Source: Rheinheimera sp. MMS21-TC3 (GTDB taxonomy: Bacteria; Pseudomonadota; Gammaproteobacteria; Enterobacterales; Alteromonadaceae). From it: a stretch of 64,000 bases of DNA. How positions within the stretch are numbered: the stretch's first letter is position 1; each line of letters starts with the position of its first letter. Under the pieces are notes generated by a model. It was not told the origin of the DNA, did not search any database, and saw only the letters and a program-made list of their open reading frames with translations. Shown here piece by piece: positions 27,207 through 37,377 of the stretch. The stretch lies in contig NZ_CP135084.1 of the NCBI RefSeq assembly GCF_032229285.1, forward strand, positions 620,001-684,000, in the 5' to 3' direction. A program made the translations under genes and the position numbers.

Positions 27207-29219
27207 ATGAGTTATCAGGTTTTAGCACGCAAATGGCGACCACAGCACTTTTCTCAATTAGTGGGGCAAGAGCATGTTAAAAACGCGCTAAGTAATGCCT
27301 TAACTAATAATAGGCTGCATCATGCTTATTTATTTACTGGTACCCGAGGAGTTGGTAAAACCACTATTGCGCGTATCTTTGCCAAAAGCTTAAATTGCGA
27401 GCAAGGCATAACCGCTTCTCCTTGTGGCACTTGCTCAGCTTGCTTAGAAATTGATGCTGGCAACTTTGTTGATTTAATGGAAATTGACGCGGCTTCTCGG
27501 ACTAAAGTAGAAGATACTCGTGATTTATTAGACAATGTGCAATATGCGCCAAGCCGTGGCCGTTTTAAGGTGTATCTAATAGATGAAGTGCATATGTTGT
27601 CTAAACATAGCTTTAATGCCTTACTAAAAACCTTAGAAGAGCCACCGTCACATGTTAAATTTTTATTAGCGACAACCGATCCACAAAAGCTGCCGATAAC
27701 AGTACTGTCGCGTTGTTTACAGTTTAATTTATTAGCTTTAAGTCCCAACCAAATTTCCCAGCATTTAGCTTATGTGTTAACGGAAGAAGGTATTCCTTTT
27801 GTTGAACCCGCTTTAAGTCTAATAGCTAAAGCGGCTAAGGGTAGTTTGCGCGACTCGTTAAGCTTAACTGACCAAGCCATAGCACAAAGTAATAGCAATA
27901 TTCAGCTAGATGTTATTAGAGCCATGTTGGGGTATCTAGAGCAGAGTTGGGCCGAGCAATTGTTACAGGCCGTTTTAGATCAAGATGCCGTGAGTTTACA
28001 ACAGCAATTAGCAAGCTTAGTCCAGCAGCATAATGATTATGCTCAAGTGTTAGATGATATTCTGGCAATATTACATCTAACAGCACTAAGTCAATTTACG
28101 CCCGCCGCTGCAGCAATAAGTGAAAGTGCAGACTTTATCCTCCAGTTAGCTCAGCGTTTAGAGCCAGCTCAAGTGCAGTTATATTATCAATTATTAATTA
28201 GTGGCAAAAAAGAATTAGCTTATGCGCCTGATGCTTTAATTGGTTTAGAGATGGCGCTGTTAAGAGCGATGGCGTTTGCGCCGGCAAAAGTAAATATAAC
28301 TAGCTTAGCTACTCAGCCCATTATCGAACCCAGCCCTGAAAGCTTGCCGCAAACTGCGCCGGCAGCAATTGCTGTTAGCCCTGATATTGCTAAAAAAACG
28401 ATAGTTGAACCTGCAGTATCAGCACCAGAAATACAGCAGCCAGCAGCAGAGCAATCTATCAGCGGAATTGATTCTGTCACCTCAGGTATTATGGCTAGAC
28501 GAGGTATAAAGTTAGCACAACCAAGTCGAGATGCAGAAAAAAAGATTGAGCGGCCAAAAGCGCCGCACTCGCTAGAGCTACAACAAGTCGAGCCGCCATT
28601 TAAATCACAGCAGCTTAGCCACTCGTCACCAGTTACTACAGCTGAAGCTATTAATACTAATGAAGTACAACCGCAGCCGGTATTAGATGATGAACCTGAT
28701 TCTTATGTGGCTAATGATGAACCAGAGATGTTTGAGCATGCTCAAGCCGATGTTATGTGGCAGCAGTTTCAAACTGAGTCACCTGCATTAACCGAGTTTG
28801 ACGGTAGTATTAATCAGCAAAATTTTTCTATTAAGTTTGCTGCTCAAGTGGATGCCTGGGCAGCAAGAATAGAGCAACTAGATACTGGTGGCTTAAGCCG
28901 TTTATTTTTACTTAATGCCGCTATGAGTTTGCAAGCAGAAAACATGCAGTTAACGGTAGCAAAGAGTCAGCAGCATTTAGATAATGCAGAATTTAGACAA
29001 AATTTACAGCAGTTGTTAGAACGCAGCTTTAATCAGCGGTTACAAGTGCATATTCACTATCAGGATGAGGTGGCAGATAGTCCTTTGGCTATTCAGCAGC
29101 GGATAGTGGCAGAGCGTCGAATCTATGTGCATAATCTATTGCAACAAGATCCTAATATCATTCAGCTTCAACAGTTGTTTGGTGCCCAAATGCTTGAGGA
29201 TACAATTCAGGTAAACTAG
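27207..29219 (+). CDS. dnaX: DNA polymerase III subunits tau/gamma (clamp loader)
   Basis: 670 residues. AAA+ module with Walker A GTRGVGKT (45-52), a zinc site (Cys64, Cys73, Cys76, Cys79), Walker B LIDEVH and the SRC arginine finger (TVLSRCLQF). A Pro/Gln-rich linker follows from about 365, then a C-terminal tau domain (about 535-670) that binds polymerase. The heptamer A-AAA-AAG at 28538-28544 is in the zero frame; a -1 slip would add Asp and stop at TGA, giving a gamma-like protein of about 447 residues (E. coli gamma is 431). Confidence 0.97.
   Translation: MSYQVLARKWRPQHFSQLVGQEHVKNALSNALTNNRLHHAYLFTGTRGVGKTTIARIFAKSLNCEQGITASPCGTCSACLEIDAGNFVDLMEIDAASRTKVEDTRDLLDNVQYAPSRGRFKVYLIDEVHMLSKHSFNALLKTLEEPPSHVKFLLATTDPQKLPITVLSRCLQFNLLALSPNQISQHLAYVLTEEGIPFVEPALSLIAKAAKGSLRDSLSLTDQAIAQSNSNIQLDVIRAMLGYLEQSWAEQLLQAVLDQDAVSLQQQLASLVQQHNDYAQVLDDILAILHLTALSQFTPAAAAISESADFILQLAQRLEPAQVQLYYQLLISGKKELAYAPDALIGLEMALLRAMAFAPAKVNITSLATQPIIEPSPESLPQTAPAAIAVSPDIAKKTIVEPAVSAPEIQQPAAEQSISGIDSVTSGIMARRGIKLAQPSRDAEKKIERPKAPHSLELQQVEPPFKSQQLSHSSPVTTAEAINTNEVQPQPVLDDEPDSYVANDEPEMFEHAQADVMWQQFQTESPALTEFDGSINQQNFSIKFAAQVDAWAARIEQLDTGGLSRLFLLNAAMSLQAENMQLTVAKSQQHLDNAEFRQNLQQLLERSFNQRLQVHIHYQDEVADSPLAIQQRIVAERRIYVHNLLQQDPNIIQLQQLFGAQMLEDTIQVN
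28538..28570 (+). promoter_or_regulatory. programmed -1 ribosomal frameshift signal in dnaX
   Basis: Slippery A-AAA-AAG (28538-28544), then GAT-TGA in the -1 frame, then three bases downstream a stem: GAGCGGC (28548-28554), loop of seven, GCCGC-A-CTC (28562-28570, one bulged A). Heptamer, immediate stop and hairpin reproduce the E. coli dnaX arrangement; an upstream SD-like element is weak (GAG). Confidence 0.75.
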
Positions 29220-29358
29220 TGGAAACAAGTAGACAAGGCTTGTCTTTATGTGACTGGATCTTTATCTTGTCGCCCCTAGGCAGAGCTAAAGTACGCTGAT
29301 AAGTGCAAAATATAGCAATATATAACTTAATTAATACTAACTAACAGAGAGCGATATT

Positions 29359-29685
29359 ATGTTTAAAGGTGGTATGGGCAATATCATGAAGCAAGCGCAA
29401 GCTATGCAAGAAAAAATGCAAAAAGCGCAAGCCGAAATCGCAACCATGGAAGTCACTGGTGAGTCTGGTGCTGGTTTAGTAAAAATTACCATGCTAGGTA
29501 ATCACAATGTGCGTCGAGTCAGTATTGACGACAGCCTATTAGAAGATGATAAAGAGATGTTGGAAGACTTAATCGCGGCTGCTTTAAATGATGCTGTGCG
29601 TAGGGTGGAAGAAGCCAGCAAAGAGAAAATGGGCTCAATCGCTGGGGGTATGCAATTACCACCTGGCATGAAAATGCCATTCTAA
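29359..29685 (+). CDS. ybaB: YbaB/EbfC nucleoid-associated protein
   Basis: 108 residues. N-terminal coiled region ([21 protein letters not shown]), a central DNA-binding sheet, and a Met/Pro-rich tail ([11 protein letters not shown]). Dimeric tweezers-like DNA binder, regularly found between dnaX and recR. The stop overlaps recR (TAATG). Confidence 0.95.
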   Translation: MFKGGMGNIMKQAQAMQEKMQKAQAEIATMEVTGESGAGLVKITMLGNHNVRRVSIDDSLLEDDKEMLEDLIAAALNDAVRRVEEASKEKMGSIAGGMQLPPGMKMPF

Positions 29686-30287
29686 TGAGTCGTTATACAC
29701 CATTATTACAGCAATTGATTGATGCCCTACGCATTTTACCCGGTGTAGGGCCTAAGTCTGCTCAGCGTATGGCTTTTGCCTTACTAGAACGCAATAGAGA
29801 TGCAGGATTGGCCTTAGCCGATGCTTTGACCCAAGCTATGACTAATATTGGTAATTGCCAAGGTTGTCGTACCTTTTGCCAGTCAACTTTATGTTCAATT
29901 TGCACTGATCCTAAACGCGAGCTAGATGGTATTCTTTGTGTGGTGGGATCTGCTGCCGATCAGCATGCCATAGAACAAACAGGGCAATTTAAAGGGCGCT
30001 ACTTTGTGTTACAAGGCTATTTATCACCCTTAGATGGCATAGGGCCACAAGATTTAGGCCTTGATAGCTTAAATGAGCTATTGGCTAAGGGCAGTACCAC
30101 TGAACTTATATTAGCCACTAATCCTACTGTTGAAGGTGATGCTACCGCATTTTATATTGCTGAATTAGCTCAAAAGTATAAGGTTAAAGTGTCACGTATA
30201 GCTCAGGGCATACCTATAGGTGGTGAGCTTGAGTTTATTGATGGTACTACCTTATCGCATGCTTTTAGTGGTCGTAAACAGTATTAA
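29685..30287 (+). CDS. recR: recombination mediator RecR
   Basis: 200 residues. Helix-hairpin-helix ([14 protein letters not shown]), zinc site Cys58, Cys61, Cys70, Cys73, and a Toprim domain ([15 protein letters not shown] ... [13 protein letters not shown]). It acts with RecF/RecO to load RecA on gapped DNA. Coupled to ybaB. Confidence 0.96.
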   Translation: MSRYTPLLQQLIDALRILPGVGPKSAQRMAFALLERNRDAGLALADALTQAMTNIGNCQGCRTFCQSTLCSICTDPKRELDGILCVVGSAADQHAIEQTGQFKGRYFVLQGYLSPLDGIGPQDLGLDSLNELLAKGSTTELILATNPTVEGDATAFYIAELAQKYKVKVSRIAQGIPIGGELEFIDGTTLSHAFSGRKQY

Positions 30288-30290
30288 AAC

Positions 30291-30336
30291 TAAAAAGGGG
30301 TCAGAGTGATTTTAAAATCACTCTGACCCCTTTTTA
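30291..30336. repeat. 46-base perfect palindrome, REP-like element and terminator
   Basis: Two 23-base arms meet at the centre 30313/30314 with no mismatch. Each arm contains GGGGTCAGAGTGATTTT or its complement, and A- and T-runs flank it. It follows the recR stop by three bases and would act as an intrinsic terminator. The GGGGTCAGAGT core is, as I recall, a REP sequence associated with REP-type (Y1) transposases in marine gammaproteobacteria. No transposase is nearby. Confidence 0.8.
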
Positions 30337-30345
30337 ATATTTTAG

Positions 30346-30373
30346 CTTGAAATCTGCTAAATCCTCCCCATAT
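30346..30373 (+). promoter_or_regulatory. sigma-32 heat-shock promoter of htpG
   Basis: -35 CTTGAAA (30346-30352), 13-base spacer, -10 CCCCATAT (30366-30373). Both elements fit the sigma-32 consensus exactly, and the element lies 75 bases before the chaperone gene. Confidence 0.85.
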
Positions 30374-30447
30374 TAGTTAACAGTATCTTGCTGCCCTTAC
30401 TGGCAGTATTTTAATGTTATTAACCAGTTATTTTGAGGATTTACACA

Positions 30448-32385
30448 ATGAGTGATACCACAGCAACTTCAGCTGGCCAGAAGCAAACCCATGGCTTTCA
30501 GGCGGAAGTAAAACAGCTATTGCAGCTGATGATCCATTCACTGTATTCAAATAAAGAAATTTTCTTACGTGAGCTAGTATCAAACGCATCAGATGCGGCA
30601 GATAAGCTGCGTTTTATGGCGCTATCAGACAGTAGCTTGTATGGTGATGATGGCGAATTACGGGTTCGTATTAGTTTAGATGAAAAAGCCCGCACCTTAA
30701 CCATCGACGATAACGGCATAGGTATGTCAGAGCAAGATGTTATTAGTCATCTTGGTACTATTGCTAAGTCTGGCACTAAAGAGTTTTTCTCTCAGTTGTC
30801 AGGCGATCAAAGTAAAGACTCAAATTTAATTGGCCAGTTTGGTGTTGGTTTTTATTCTGCCTTTATCGTTGCTGATAAAGTAACAGTCCGCACTCGTAAA
30901 GCGGGTGCAGCGGCTAATGAAGCTATTGAATGGGAATCGGCAGGTGAAGGTGATTACAGCATTACACCTATTACTAAAGACAGCCGTGGTACTGAAATAA
31001 CCTTACATTTACGTGAAGGTGAAGATGAGTTCTTAAGCCGCTGGACGGTTGAAAGAATCGTAACAAAATACTCAGATCATATCAGTATTCCTGTCGAGTT
31101 ATGGCAAGAAGCGCAAGCTGAAGTGAAAGGGGAAGACGGCGAAGTAACTACGCCAGCGAAGCCTGGTCAGTGGCAAGCGGTTAATAAAGCAACTGCTTTA
31201 TGGACGCGAGATAAGTCAGACTTAACTGATGAAGAGTATAATGAATTTTATAAGCATATTTCACACGACTGGAGTGACCCATTAAGCTGGAGCCATAACA
31301 AGGTAGAAGGTAACAACAATTACACTAGCCTGTTATATATCCCGAAAAAAGCACCATTCGATATGTGGAATCGTGATGCGCAGCATGGCTTAAAACTTTA
31401 TGTACAACGTGTCTTTATTATGGACGACGCTGAGCAGTTTATGCCAAGTTACTTGCGCTTTATTAAAGGGGTATTAGACTCAAGCGACTTACCATTAAAC
31501 GTATCACGAGAAATTCTTCAAGATACTAAGGTAACGCAAAGCTTACGTAAGGGTTGTACTAGCCGTACTTTAAAAATGCTTGAAAAGCTAACTAAAGATA
31601 GCGAAAAGTATCAAGCCTTCTGGGATGAGTTTGGCCAAGTATTAAAAGAAGGCCCAGCTGAAGATATGGCGAATAAAGAGCAAATTGCAGCTTTATTACG
31701 TTTTGCTTCAACTCATACCGATGAAAGCGTGCAAAATGTATCTCTAGCTGATTACATTAGCCGGATGAAAGAAGGCCAAGACGAAATCTATTATATTGTT
31801 GCCGATAGTTTTGCTGCGGCTAAAAATAGTCCGCATTTAGAAGTATTACGCAAAAAAGGTTTAGAAGTCTTACTGCTTTCTGATCGTATTGATGAATGGT
31901 TAGTGCAGCATTTAACTGAGTTTAATGATAAAAAATTACGCTCAGTGGCTAAAGGCGGCTTAGATTTATCTAAATTAGATGATGAAGAGACTAAAAAAGC
32001 CCAGCAAGAAACAGAAGAAGCTTTTGCATCAGTGCTAGAGCGCTTTAAAACTGCTCTAGGCAACCAAGTTAAAGATGTGAAGGTTAGCCATCGTTTAACC
32101 GACAGCCCAGCTTGTGTGGTCACTGACGAGCATGATATGAGCACTCAGATGATTAAGCTAATGGAATCTGCAGGGCAAAAGGTGCCAGAAGTTAAACCTA
32201 TTTTTGAAATTAACGCTGAACATACCTTAGTTAAGCATATTTCTGAGCAGCAAGATGAAGATCGCTTTAAAGAGTGGGCAGAGGTTCTGCTTGATCAAGC
32301 CTTGTTAGCCGAAAAAGGTAATTTGAAAGATCCAGCAAGCTTTGTTAACCGCTTGAATAAGCTGTTATTGTCTCTAGCGAAGTAA
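30448..32385 (+). CDS. htpG: chaperone HtpG (Hsp90)
   Basis: 645 residues. GHKL ATPase domain with [20 protein letters not shown] and [14 protein letters not shown], then middle domain (catalytic Arg region [11 protein letters not shown]) and C-terminal dimerisation domain. I chose ATG 30448 (GAGGA eight bases upstream) over an upstream TTG. ATP-driven cytoplasmic foldase; heat-shock promoter upstream. Confidence 0.97.
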   Translation: MSDTTATSAGQKQTHGFQAEVKQLLQLMIHSLYSNKEIFLRELVSNASDAADKLRFMALSDSSLYGDDGELRVRISLDEKARTLTIDDNGIGMSEQDVISHLGTIAKSGTKEFFSQLSGDQSKDSNLIGQFGVGFYSAFIVADKVTVRTRKAGAAANEAIEWESAGEGDYSITPITKDSRGTEITLHLREGEDEFLSRWTVERIVTKYSDHISIPVELWQEAQAEVKGEDGEVTTPAKPGQWQAVNKATALWTRDKSDLTDEEYNEFYKHISHDWSDPLSWSHNKVEGNNNYTSLLYIPKKAPFDMWNRDAQHGLKLYVQRVFIMDDAEQFMPSYLRFIKGVLDSSDLPLNVSREILQDTKVTQSLRKGCTSRTLKMLEKLTKDSEKYQAFWDEFGQVLKEGPAEDMANKEQIAALLRFASTHTDESVQNVSLADYISRMKEGQDEIYYIVADSFAAAKNSPHLEVLRKKGLEVLLLSDRIDEWLVQHLTEFNDKKLRSVAKGGLDLSKLDDEETKKAQQETEEAFASVLERFKTALGNQVKDVKVSHRLTDSPACVVTDEHDMSTQMIKLMESAGQKVPEVKPIFEINAEHTLVKHISEQQDEDRFKEWAEVLLDQALLAEKGNLKDPASFVNRLNKLLLSLAK

Positions 32386-32401
32386 TAATATTACTGCTTA
32401 A

Positions 32402-32427
32402 AAAACCACCTTAGGGTGGTTTTTTTA
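32402..32427 (+). terminator. htpG intrinsic terminator
   Basis: Stem AACCACC, loop TTAG, stem GGTGGTT (32404-32421), then a T-run. Confidence 0.9.
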
Positions 32428-32576
32428 TTGTAATTTTATGCCCACTAACAGACTGTTTATATTAACTCATAACATTTTGCTGCTTAGTTCCTAGCTATGA
32501 ACATTTTTATTTAGCTAGGTGCCGCCACTGAAGCGTTAGCTGATGCTAGTCAGACAAACTTCTTGTTTCAAGTTAG

Positions 32577-33284
<708 letters not shown>

Positions 33285-33296
33285 AATGTGCTAAAT

Positions 33297-33330
33297 AAAA
33301 AAGCCCAAATTTAGAGTTTGGGCTTTTTTA
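33297..33330. terminator. adk terminator (bidirectional)
   Basis: AAGCCCAAA (33301-33309), seven-base loop, TTTGGGCTT (33317-33325) with A-run and T-run; it also faces the convergent tpx gene. Confidence 0.88.
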
Positions 33331-33353
33331 TGGCTGTCGAAAGCCGGGCTAAG

Positions 33354-33974
33354 TTAACCTTTAGCCGCTATACGGCTTAATGCATTTAACGCATCAGTAT
33401 AGTCTGGCTCTGAAGCTAAGTTAGGCACTAGCTGTTGATAAGCTAAGTCACCTTTACTATCAATAATTAATACTGCTCGGGCTAAAATGCCCATATCTTT
33501 AATTAATAAGCCATAATTGGTACCAAAGTCACGCCAAACTGCATCAGATAGCACTGCCATATCAACGACTTGTTCTTGTTGGCAAAACCGCTTTTGAGCA
33601 AAAGGTAAATCAGTGCTAATTGTTAACAACACAACTTGTTGTGGTAAATTAGCGACTTCAGTGTTAAATCGTTTAGTTTGTAATGAACAGATACCCGTAT
33701 CAATACTTGGCACAACACTGATTAAAACTGTTTTGCCTTTAAAGTCTGTAAGCTTAACAGTTTGAAAGTTTCCATCTACTACTTTAAAGTTAGCTGCTGG
33801 ATGATTAAGTTTAGCTTTATCACCTAAAAGTACTATATTTTTATCACCTGCTTTGATTAAACTTAGCCGTTCGGGTAGTTTAGCTTGGAGATCAACTGCA
33901 GCTATACTGGGACTAAAAATAAAAAGCATAAAAATGACCAGTAGCATTGAGCTTAAATGATATAGTGCAGCCAT
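33354..33974 (-). CDS. tpx: exported thiol peroxidase, Tpx family
   Basis: 206 residues. An N-terminal hydrophobic signal (LLVIFMLFIFSPSIAA) adds about 30 residues to a normal Tpx. Peroxidatic Cys96 in SIDTGICSLQ and resolving Cys131 (KRFCQQE), 35 residues apart, as in atypical two-Cys Tpx. The start is supported by AGGAG upstream. It should reduce hydrogen and organic peroxides in the periplasm; its reductant there is unknown. E. coli Tpx lacks such a signal. Confidence 0.88.
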   Translation of the reverse strand: MAALYHLSSMLLVIFMLFIFSPSIAAVDLQAKLPERLSLIKAGDKNIVLLGDKAKLNHPAANFKVVDGNFQTVKLTDFKGKTVLISVVPSIDTGICSLQTKRFNTEVANLPQQVVLLTISTDLPFAQKRFCQQEQVVDMAVLSDAVWRDFGTNYGLLIKDMGILARAVLIIDSKGDLAYQQLVPNLASEPDYTDALNALSRIAAKG

Positions 33975-34099
33975 AAGGTCGCTCCTGTTATGGTAATTGC
34001 GTAAATATTGAACTATTAAAATAGCTATTTAAGACTGTTTTGCGCGAATGGCCTATTTCAGGCTAGACTGAATTAAAGCTTAGGCAAAGTGAGAACCAG

Positions 34100-35119
34100 A
34101 TGCACACTGCTGTTTTAATATGTGATGATTCAAACTTGGCGCGAAAACAGCTCGCTAAGATATTACCACAAGACTGGCAAGAAAATTTATATTTTGCTGG
34201 CCATGGTGCTGAAGCACTTGCAATTTTAAGTAAGCATGCAATTGATTGGCTATTTTTAGATTTAAATATGCCGGTTATGGATGGTTACCAAGTTTTAGCA
34301 GAACTAAAAAAAGCTAATACTAAAACTAAAGTTGTGATTGTTTCTGGTGATATTCAGCCTGAAGCCTATGAGCGAGCTAAAGCTTTAGGCGCTATCGATT
34401 TTATTAAAAAACCAGCAACTGCGGTAGTTATTCAACAGTTATTACAGCGCTTTAGTGGCTCAACTAACCCTAGTCAATCAGCAGATAAAGTAACAAAAGT
34501 ATTGCAGCAAGAGTCGATAGAGTTAAGTTTTGAGGTACGAGATGTACTGCAAGAGCTGACTAATATTGCTATGGGTCAAGCAGGAGATCTATTAGCGCGC
34601 TTGCTTAATGTATTTGTGAAGTTGCCCATTCCTAATGTCAATCTTATTGAAGTCAGTGAGCTGCATATGGCATTAGCCTCTGTTGAGCAAGAAGCAAGCA
34701 CAGCAGCTGTATGCCAAGGTTTTATTGGCGGTGGCGTTTCTGGTGAAGCCTTATTAATTTTAACCGAATCAAGTTATAAAGATATTGCTAACCTAATGAA
34801 TTACCATGGCGCTTTAACAGCTAAAGTTGAATTAGAGTTACTAATGGATATTAGTAATATTTTAATTGGCGCTGTGTTAAAAGGTTTATCTGAACAGTTA
34901 GATATGGCTTTTAGCCAAGGCCATCCAGTGGTGTTAGGGCAGCGAGAAACAGTAAGTGATTTAATTAAAGCTAATACGCGGCGATGGCGAAAAACTTTAG
35001 CCATAGAGCTCACTTATGGCATTGAAAATTATGATATAAGTTGTGACTTATTATTGTTGTTCACGGAAGATAGTTTAAAAACCCTGAATTACAAAGTTGC
35101 TTATTTTCTGGAGGGATAG
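34100..35119 (+). CDS. response regulator with CheC/CheX-like phosphatase domain
   Basis: 339 residues. Receiver domain (about 1-120): acidic residues in ICDDSN, phospho-Asp in WLFLDLNMP, Lys in FIKKPAT. A CheC-like domain follows (about 140-335) with two helices of the type E-x2-N-I/N-x: DVLQELTNIAMGQAGD and ELLMDISNILIGAVLK, as in CheC/FliY phosphatases that dephosphorylate CheY-type proteins. Its stop overlaps the region just before the diguanylate cyclase start, so the two are one operon. Confidence 0.85.
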   Translation: MHTAVLICDDSNLARKQLAKILPQDWQENLYFAGHGAEALAILSKHAIDWLFLDLNMPVMDGYQVLAELKKANTKTKVVIVSGDIQPEAYERAKALGAIDFIKKPATAVVIQQLLQRFSGSTNPSQSADKVTKVLQQESIELSFEVRDVLQELTNIAMGQAGDLLARLLNVFVKLPIPNVNLIEVSELHMALASVEQEASTAAVCQGFIGGGVSGEALLILTESSYKDIANLMNYHGALTAKVELELLMDISNILIGAVLKGLSEQLDMAFSQGHPVVLGQRETVSDLIKANTRRWRKTLAIELTYGIENYDISCDLLLLFTEDSLKTLNYKVAYFLEG

Positions 35120-35120
35120 C

Positions 35121-36083
35121 ATGTCGCAAGCGCAAATAGATGTCTCAGAAATTCACTGGTTGATGGATATGTTTCAAACTGTGGATGTGGGGCTAGTAGT
35201 ATTAAATTGCGACTATAGAATTCAAGTTTGGAATGGTTTTATGGAAAACCATAGCGGCTTAACGCCAAGGCAAGTCAGAGACCGCTATTTGTTTGATTTG
35301 TTTTCAGAGATTGATGAAGACTGGTTACGCCGAAAATGTGATCCGGTTATTTTATTAAAAAACCGCGCTTTTACTATTTGGGAGCAACGGCCTTATATTT
35401 TTAAATTCCGTAATTATCGCCCTATTACCGGCTCTGCTGAGCACATGTATCAAAATTGCACTATCTTTCCTTTAACAAATAATAGCGGTGAAGTAACACA
35501 CCTGTGTTTTATTATTTATGATGTTACTGATATTGCGGTTAGCCGGACAGAGCTTGAGCAAATGAATACCCGCTTAGAGCAATTATCAAAAATAGATTAT
35601 TTGACCAAATTGTATAACCGAGGTCATTGGGAAGAAAGTTTAATTCAAGAGTTTAAGCGCTTACACCGTTACGCCCATAAAAGCACCTTACTAATGTGTG
35701 ACATTGATCACTTTAAAATGGTCAATGATACCTATGGTCATACTGCTGGTGATTTAGTTATCCAGAAGATTGCTGATGCTGTTCGAGTAAATTTACGTGA
35801 CACGGATATTGCTGGTCGTTATGGTGGTGAGGAATATGCTGTTTTACTAGTAGATACCACAGTTGAACAAGCCACTTTTTTTGCCGAACGACTACGTCAT
35901 GCTGTTGAAGGCTTAGTGGTAATGTATAATAAAACTCCACTAAAAGTAACTATAAGTATAGGCTTAGCTGAGTTCCATAGTGACATGAAACAGCATGTGC
36001 AGTGGATAGAAGCAGCAGATGAAGCGCTATATCAATCAAAAGAAGGCGGCAGAAATCAGCTGACTTGTTATCATCCGCAATAA
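35121..36083 (+). CDS. PAS-GGDEF diguanylate cyclase
   Basis: 320 residues from ATG 35121 (GGAGGGA upstream). N-terminal PAS-like sensor (VGLVVLNCDYRIQVWNG ...), then GGDEF domain (about 160-320) with an intact active site GGEEY and an inhibitory site RDTD exactly five residues before it. It should make cyclic-di-GMP and be product-inhibited. Partner of the REC-CheC protein upstream. Confidence 0.92.
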   Translation: MSQAQIDVSEIHWLMDMFQTVDVGLVVLNCDYRIQVWNGFMENHSGLTPRQVRDRYLFDLFSEIDEDWLRRKCDPVILLKNRAFTIWEQRPYIFKFRNYRPITGSAEHMYQNCTIFPLTNNSGEVTHLCFIIYDVTDIAVSRTELEQMNTRLEQLSKIDYLTKLYNRGHWEESLIQEFKRLHRYAHKSTLLMCDIDHFKMVNDTYGHTAGDLVIQKIADAVRVNLRDTDIAGRYGGEEYAVLLVDTTVEQATFFAERLRHAVEGLVVMYNKTPLKVTISIGLAEFHSDMKQHVQWIEAADEALYQSKEGGRNQLTCYHPQ

Positions 36084-36104
36084 TTAAAAATTAAATTATT
36101 AGCA

Positions 36105-36134
36105 ATAAAAAACCCAGCTTAAGCTGGGTTTTTT
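36105..36134. terminator. bidirectional terminator
   Basis: AACCCAGC-TTAA-GCTGGGTT (36111-36130) with flanking A- and T-runs, between the convergent cyclase and sodB genes. Confidence 0.9.
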
Positions 36135-36151
36135 ATTAAGATAAAGGTGAC

Positions 36152-36736
36152 TTATTTAGCAAAGTTTTCTGCAGCAAACTTCCAGTTTACTAATGCCCAA
36201 AAAGCATCTAAATAAGCAGGACGAGCATTACGGTAATCGATATAGTAAGCATGCTCCCATAAGTCGACCGTTAAGATTGGGGTTAACGACTTATCTGAGA
36301 TAGGGGTTGCAGCATTGCTAGTATTAACAATATCTAATGAACCATCGGCAGTTTTCACTAACCAAGTCCAGCTAGAACCAAAATTGTTAACCGCTTTATC
36401 ATTCAGGGCTGCTTTAAAGTCAGCAAATGAACCCCATTTTGCATTGATAGCATCTGCAAGGGCGCCTGTAGGCTCGCCACCCGCGTTAGGAGCTAAGCAA
36501 TTCCAATAGAAGGTATGGTTCCATACTTGAGCAGCATTATTGAATACACCGCCATCTGAAGTACGGATGATTTCTTCTAAAGACTTACCAGCAAAATCAG
36601 TTCCTTCAATTAAGCTGTTTAACTTAACAACGTAAGTATTATGGTGTTTGCCGTGATGGTACTCTAAAGTCTCAGCAGAAATATGTGGGGCTAAAGCATC
36701 TTTTGCAAAAGGTAATGCAGGTAATTCAAAGGCCAT
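36152..36736 (-). CDS. sodB: iron superoxide dismutase
   Basis: 194 residues. Metal ligands His27, His74, Asp158 and His162 (DLWEHAYY). Gln70 in NNAAQVWNH and the absence of a Mn-type Gln later on indicate the Fe form. No signal peptide, so cytosolic. Divergent from grxD across a 228-base control region. Confidence 0.96.
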   Translation of the reverse strand: MAFELPALPFAKDALAPHISAETLEYHHGKHHNTYVVKLNSLIEGTDFAGKSLEEIIRTSDGGVFNNAAQVWNHTFYWNCLAPNAGGEPTGALADAINAKWGSFADFKAALNDKAVNNFGSSWTWLVKTADGSLDIVNTSNAATPISDKSLTPILTVDLWEHAYYIDYRNARPAYLDAFWALVNWKFAAENFAK

Positions 36737-36786
36737 TGTTGTTCTCCGTTAACGTTGTTTAACATGTCTGTGTGGCGTAGACTACA

Positions 36787-36811
36787 AAACTTGACTAAAT
36801 TACTCAAGTTT
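36787..36811. promoter_or_regulatory. IscR type-1-like binding site between sodB and grxD
   Basis: Inverted repeat AAAACTTGA ... TCAAGTTTT around CTAAATTAC. It agrees at 22 of 25 positions with the IscR type 1 consensus as I remember it (ATASYYGACTRWWWYAGTCRRSTAT). It lies 30-60 bases upstream of a TATAAT (36841-36846) serving grxD. Confidence 0.5.
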
Positions 36812-36964
36812 TACTCTGTCTAGTTTAGGGCGATTTATATTATAATGTAAGAATCGTTTTTGAGTATCTAACTAGATATGGGGTTTTATTTATAAAACTC
36901 AAGTGTAACTGAGTAAACAACAGCGTAAAATAGCGTTAGGCTCATTTTTTGGTAAGAGGTAACC

Positions 36965-37318
36965 ATGGAAACAATTGACAAAATTAAGCAACAAATTTCT
37001 GAGAATCCGATACTTTTATTTATGAAAGGCTCACCTAAATTTCCAAGTTGTGGCTTCTCTGCTCAAGCATCTCAAGCGTTAATTGCTTGTGGCGAACAGT
37101 TTGCTTACGTCGATATCTTACTCGACCCAGAAATTCGTGCCGAATTACCTAAATATGCTAATTGGCCTACTTTCCCGCAATTATGGGTGGATGGTGAACT
37201 TATCGGTGGATGCGATATTATTTTAGAAATGTTTCAACGTGGTGAGTTGCAGCCATTAATTAAAGAAACAGCAGCTAAAGCTGATTCAGCTTCTACTAGC
37301 GATGCAGATACTGAGTAA
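36965..37318 (+). CDS. grxD: monothiol glutaredoxin GrxD
   Basis: 117 residues. Active site CGFS (29-32) within MKGSPKFPSCGFS; WPTFPQLWVDGELIGGCDI is the glutathione and iron-sulfur binding part. It traffics [2Fe-2S] clusters. An acidic tail of about 15 residues is extra to the core. Confidence 0.95.
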   Translation: METIDKIKQQISENPILLFMKGSPKFPSCGFSAQASQALIACGEQFAYVDILLDPEIRAELPKYANWPTFPQLWVDGELIGGCDIILEMFQRGELQPLIKETAAKADSASTSDADTE

Positions 37319-37325
37319 TTGCTTA

Positions 37326-37362
37326 CGCTAACGCCAGCTATAGGCTGGTGTTAGCGGTTTGA
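37326..37362 (+). terminator. grxD terminator-like hairpin
   Basis: Thirteen-base arms (37326-37338 and 37344-37356, one G-T pair) with loop TATAG; a weak T-rich tract follows. Confidence 0.6.
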
Positions 37363-37377
37363 GTTAATTTAAGTTGC

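Noticed and set aside
29220..29358. Possible SRP (4.5S) RNA gene between dnaX and ybaB
   Set aside because: The conserved GUCAGGUCCGGAAGGAAGCAGC-type core is absent; only a short AGACAAG/CTTGTCT repeat is seen.
32490..32519. CCTAGCTA/TAGCTAGG inverted repeat upstream of adk
   Set aside because: Eight-base arms with a long loop in AT-rich DNA; no supporting context.
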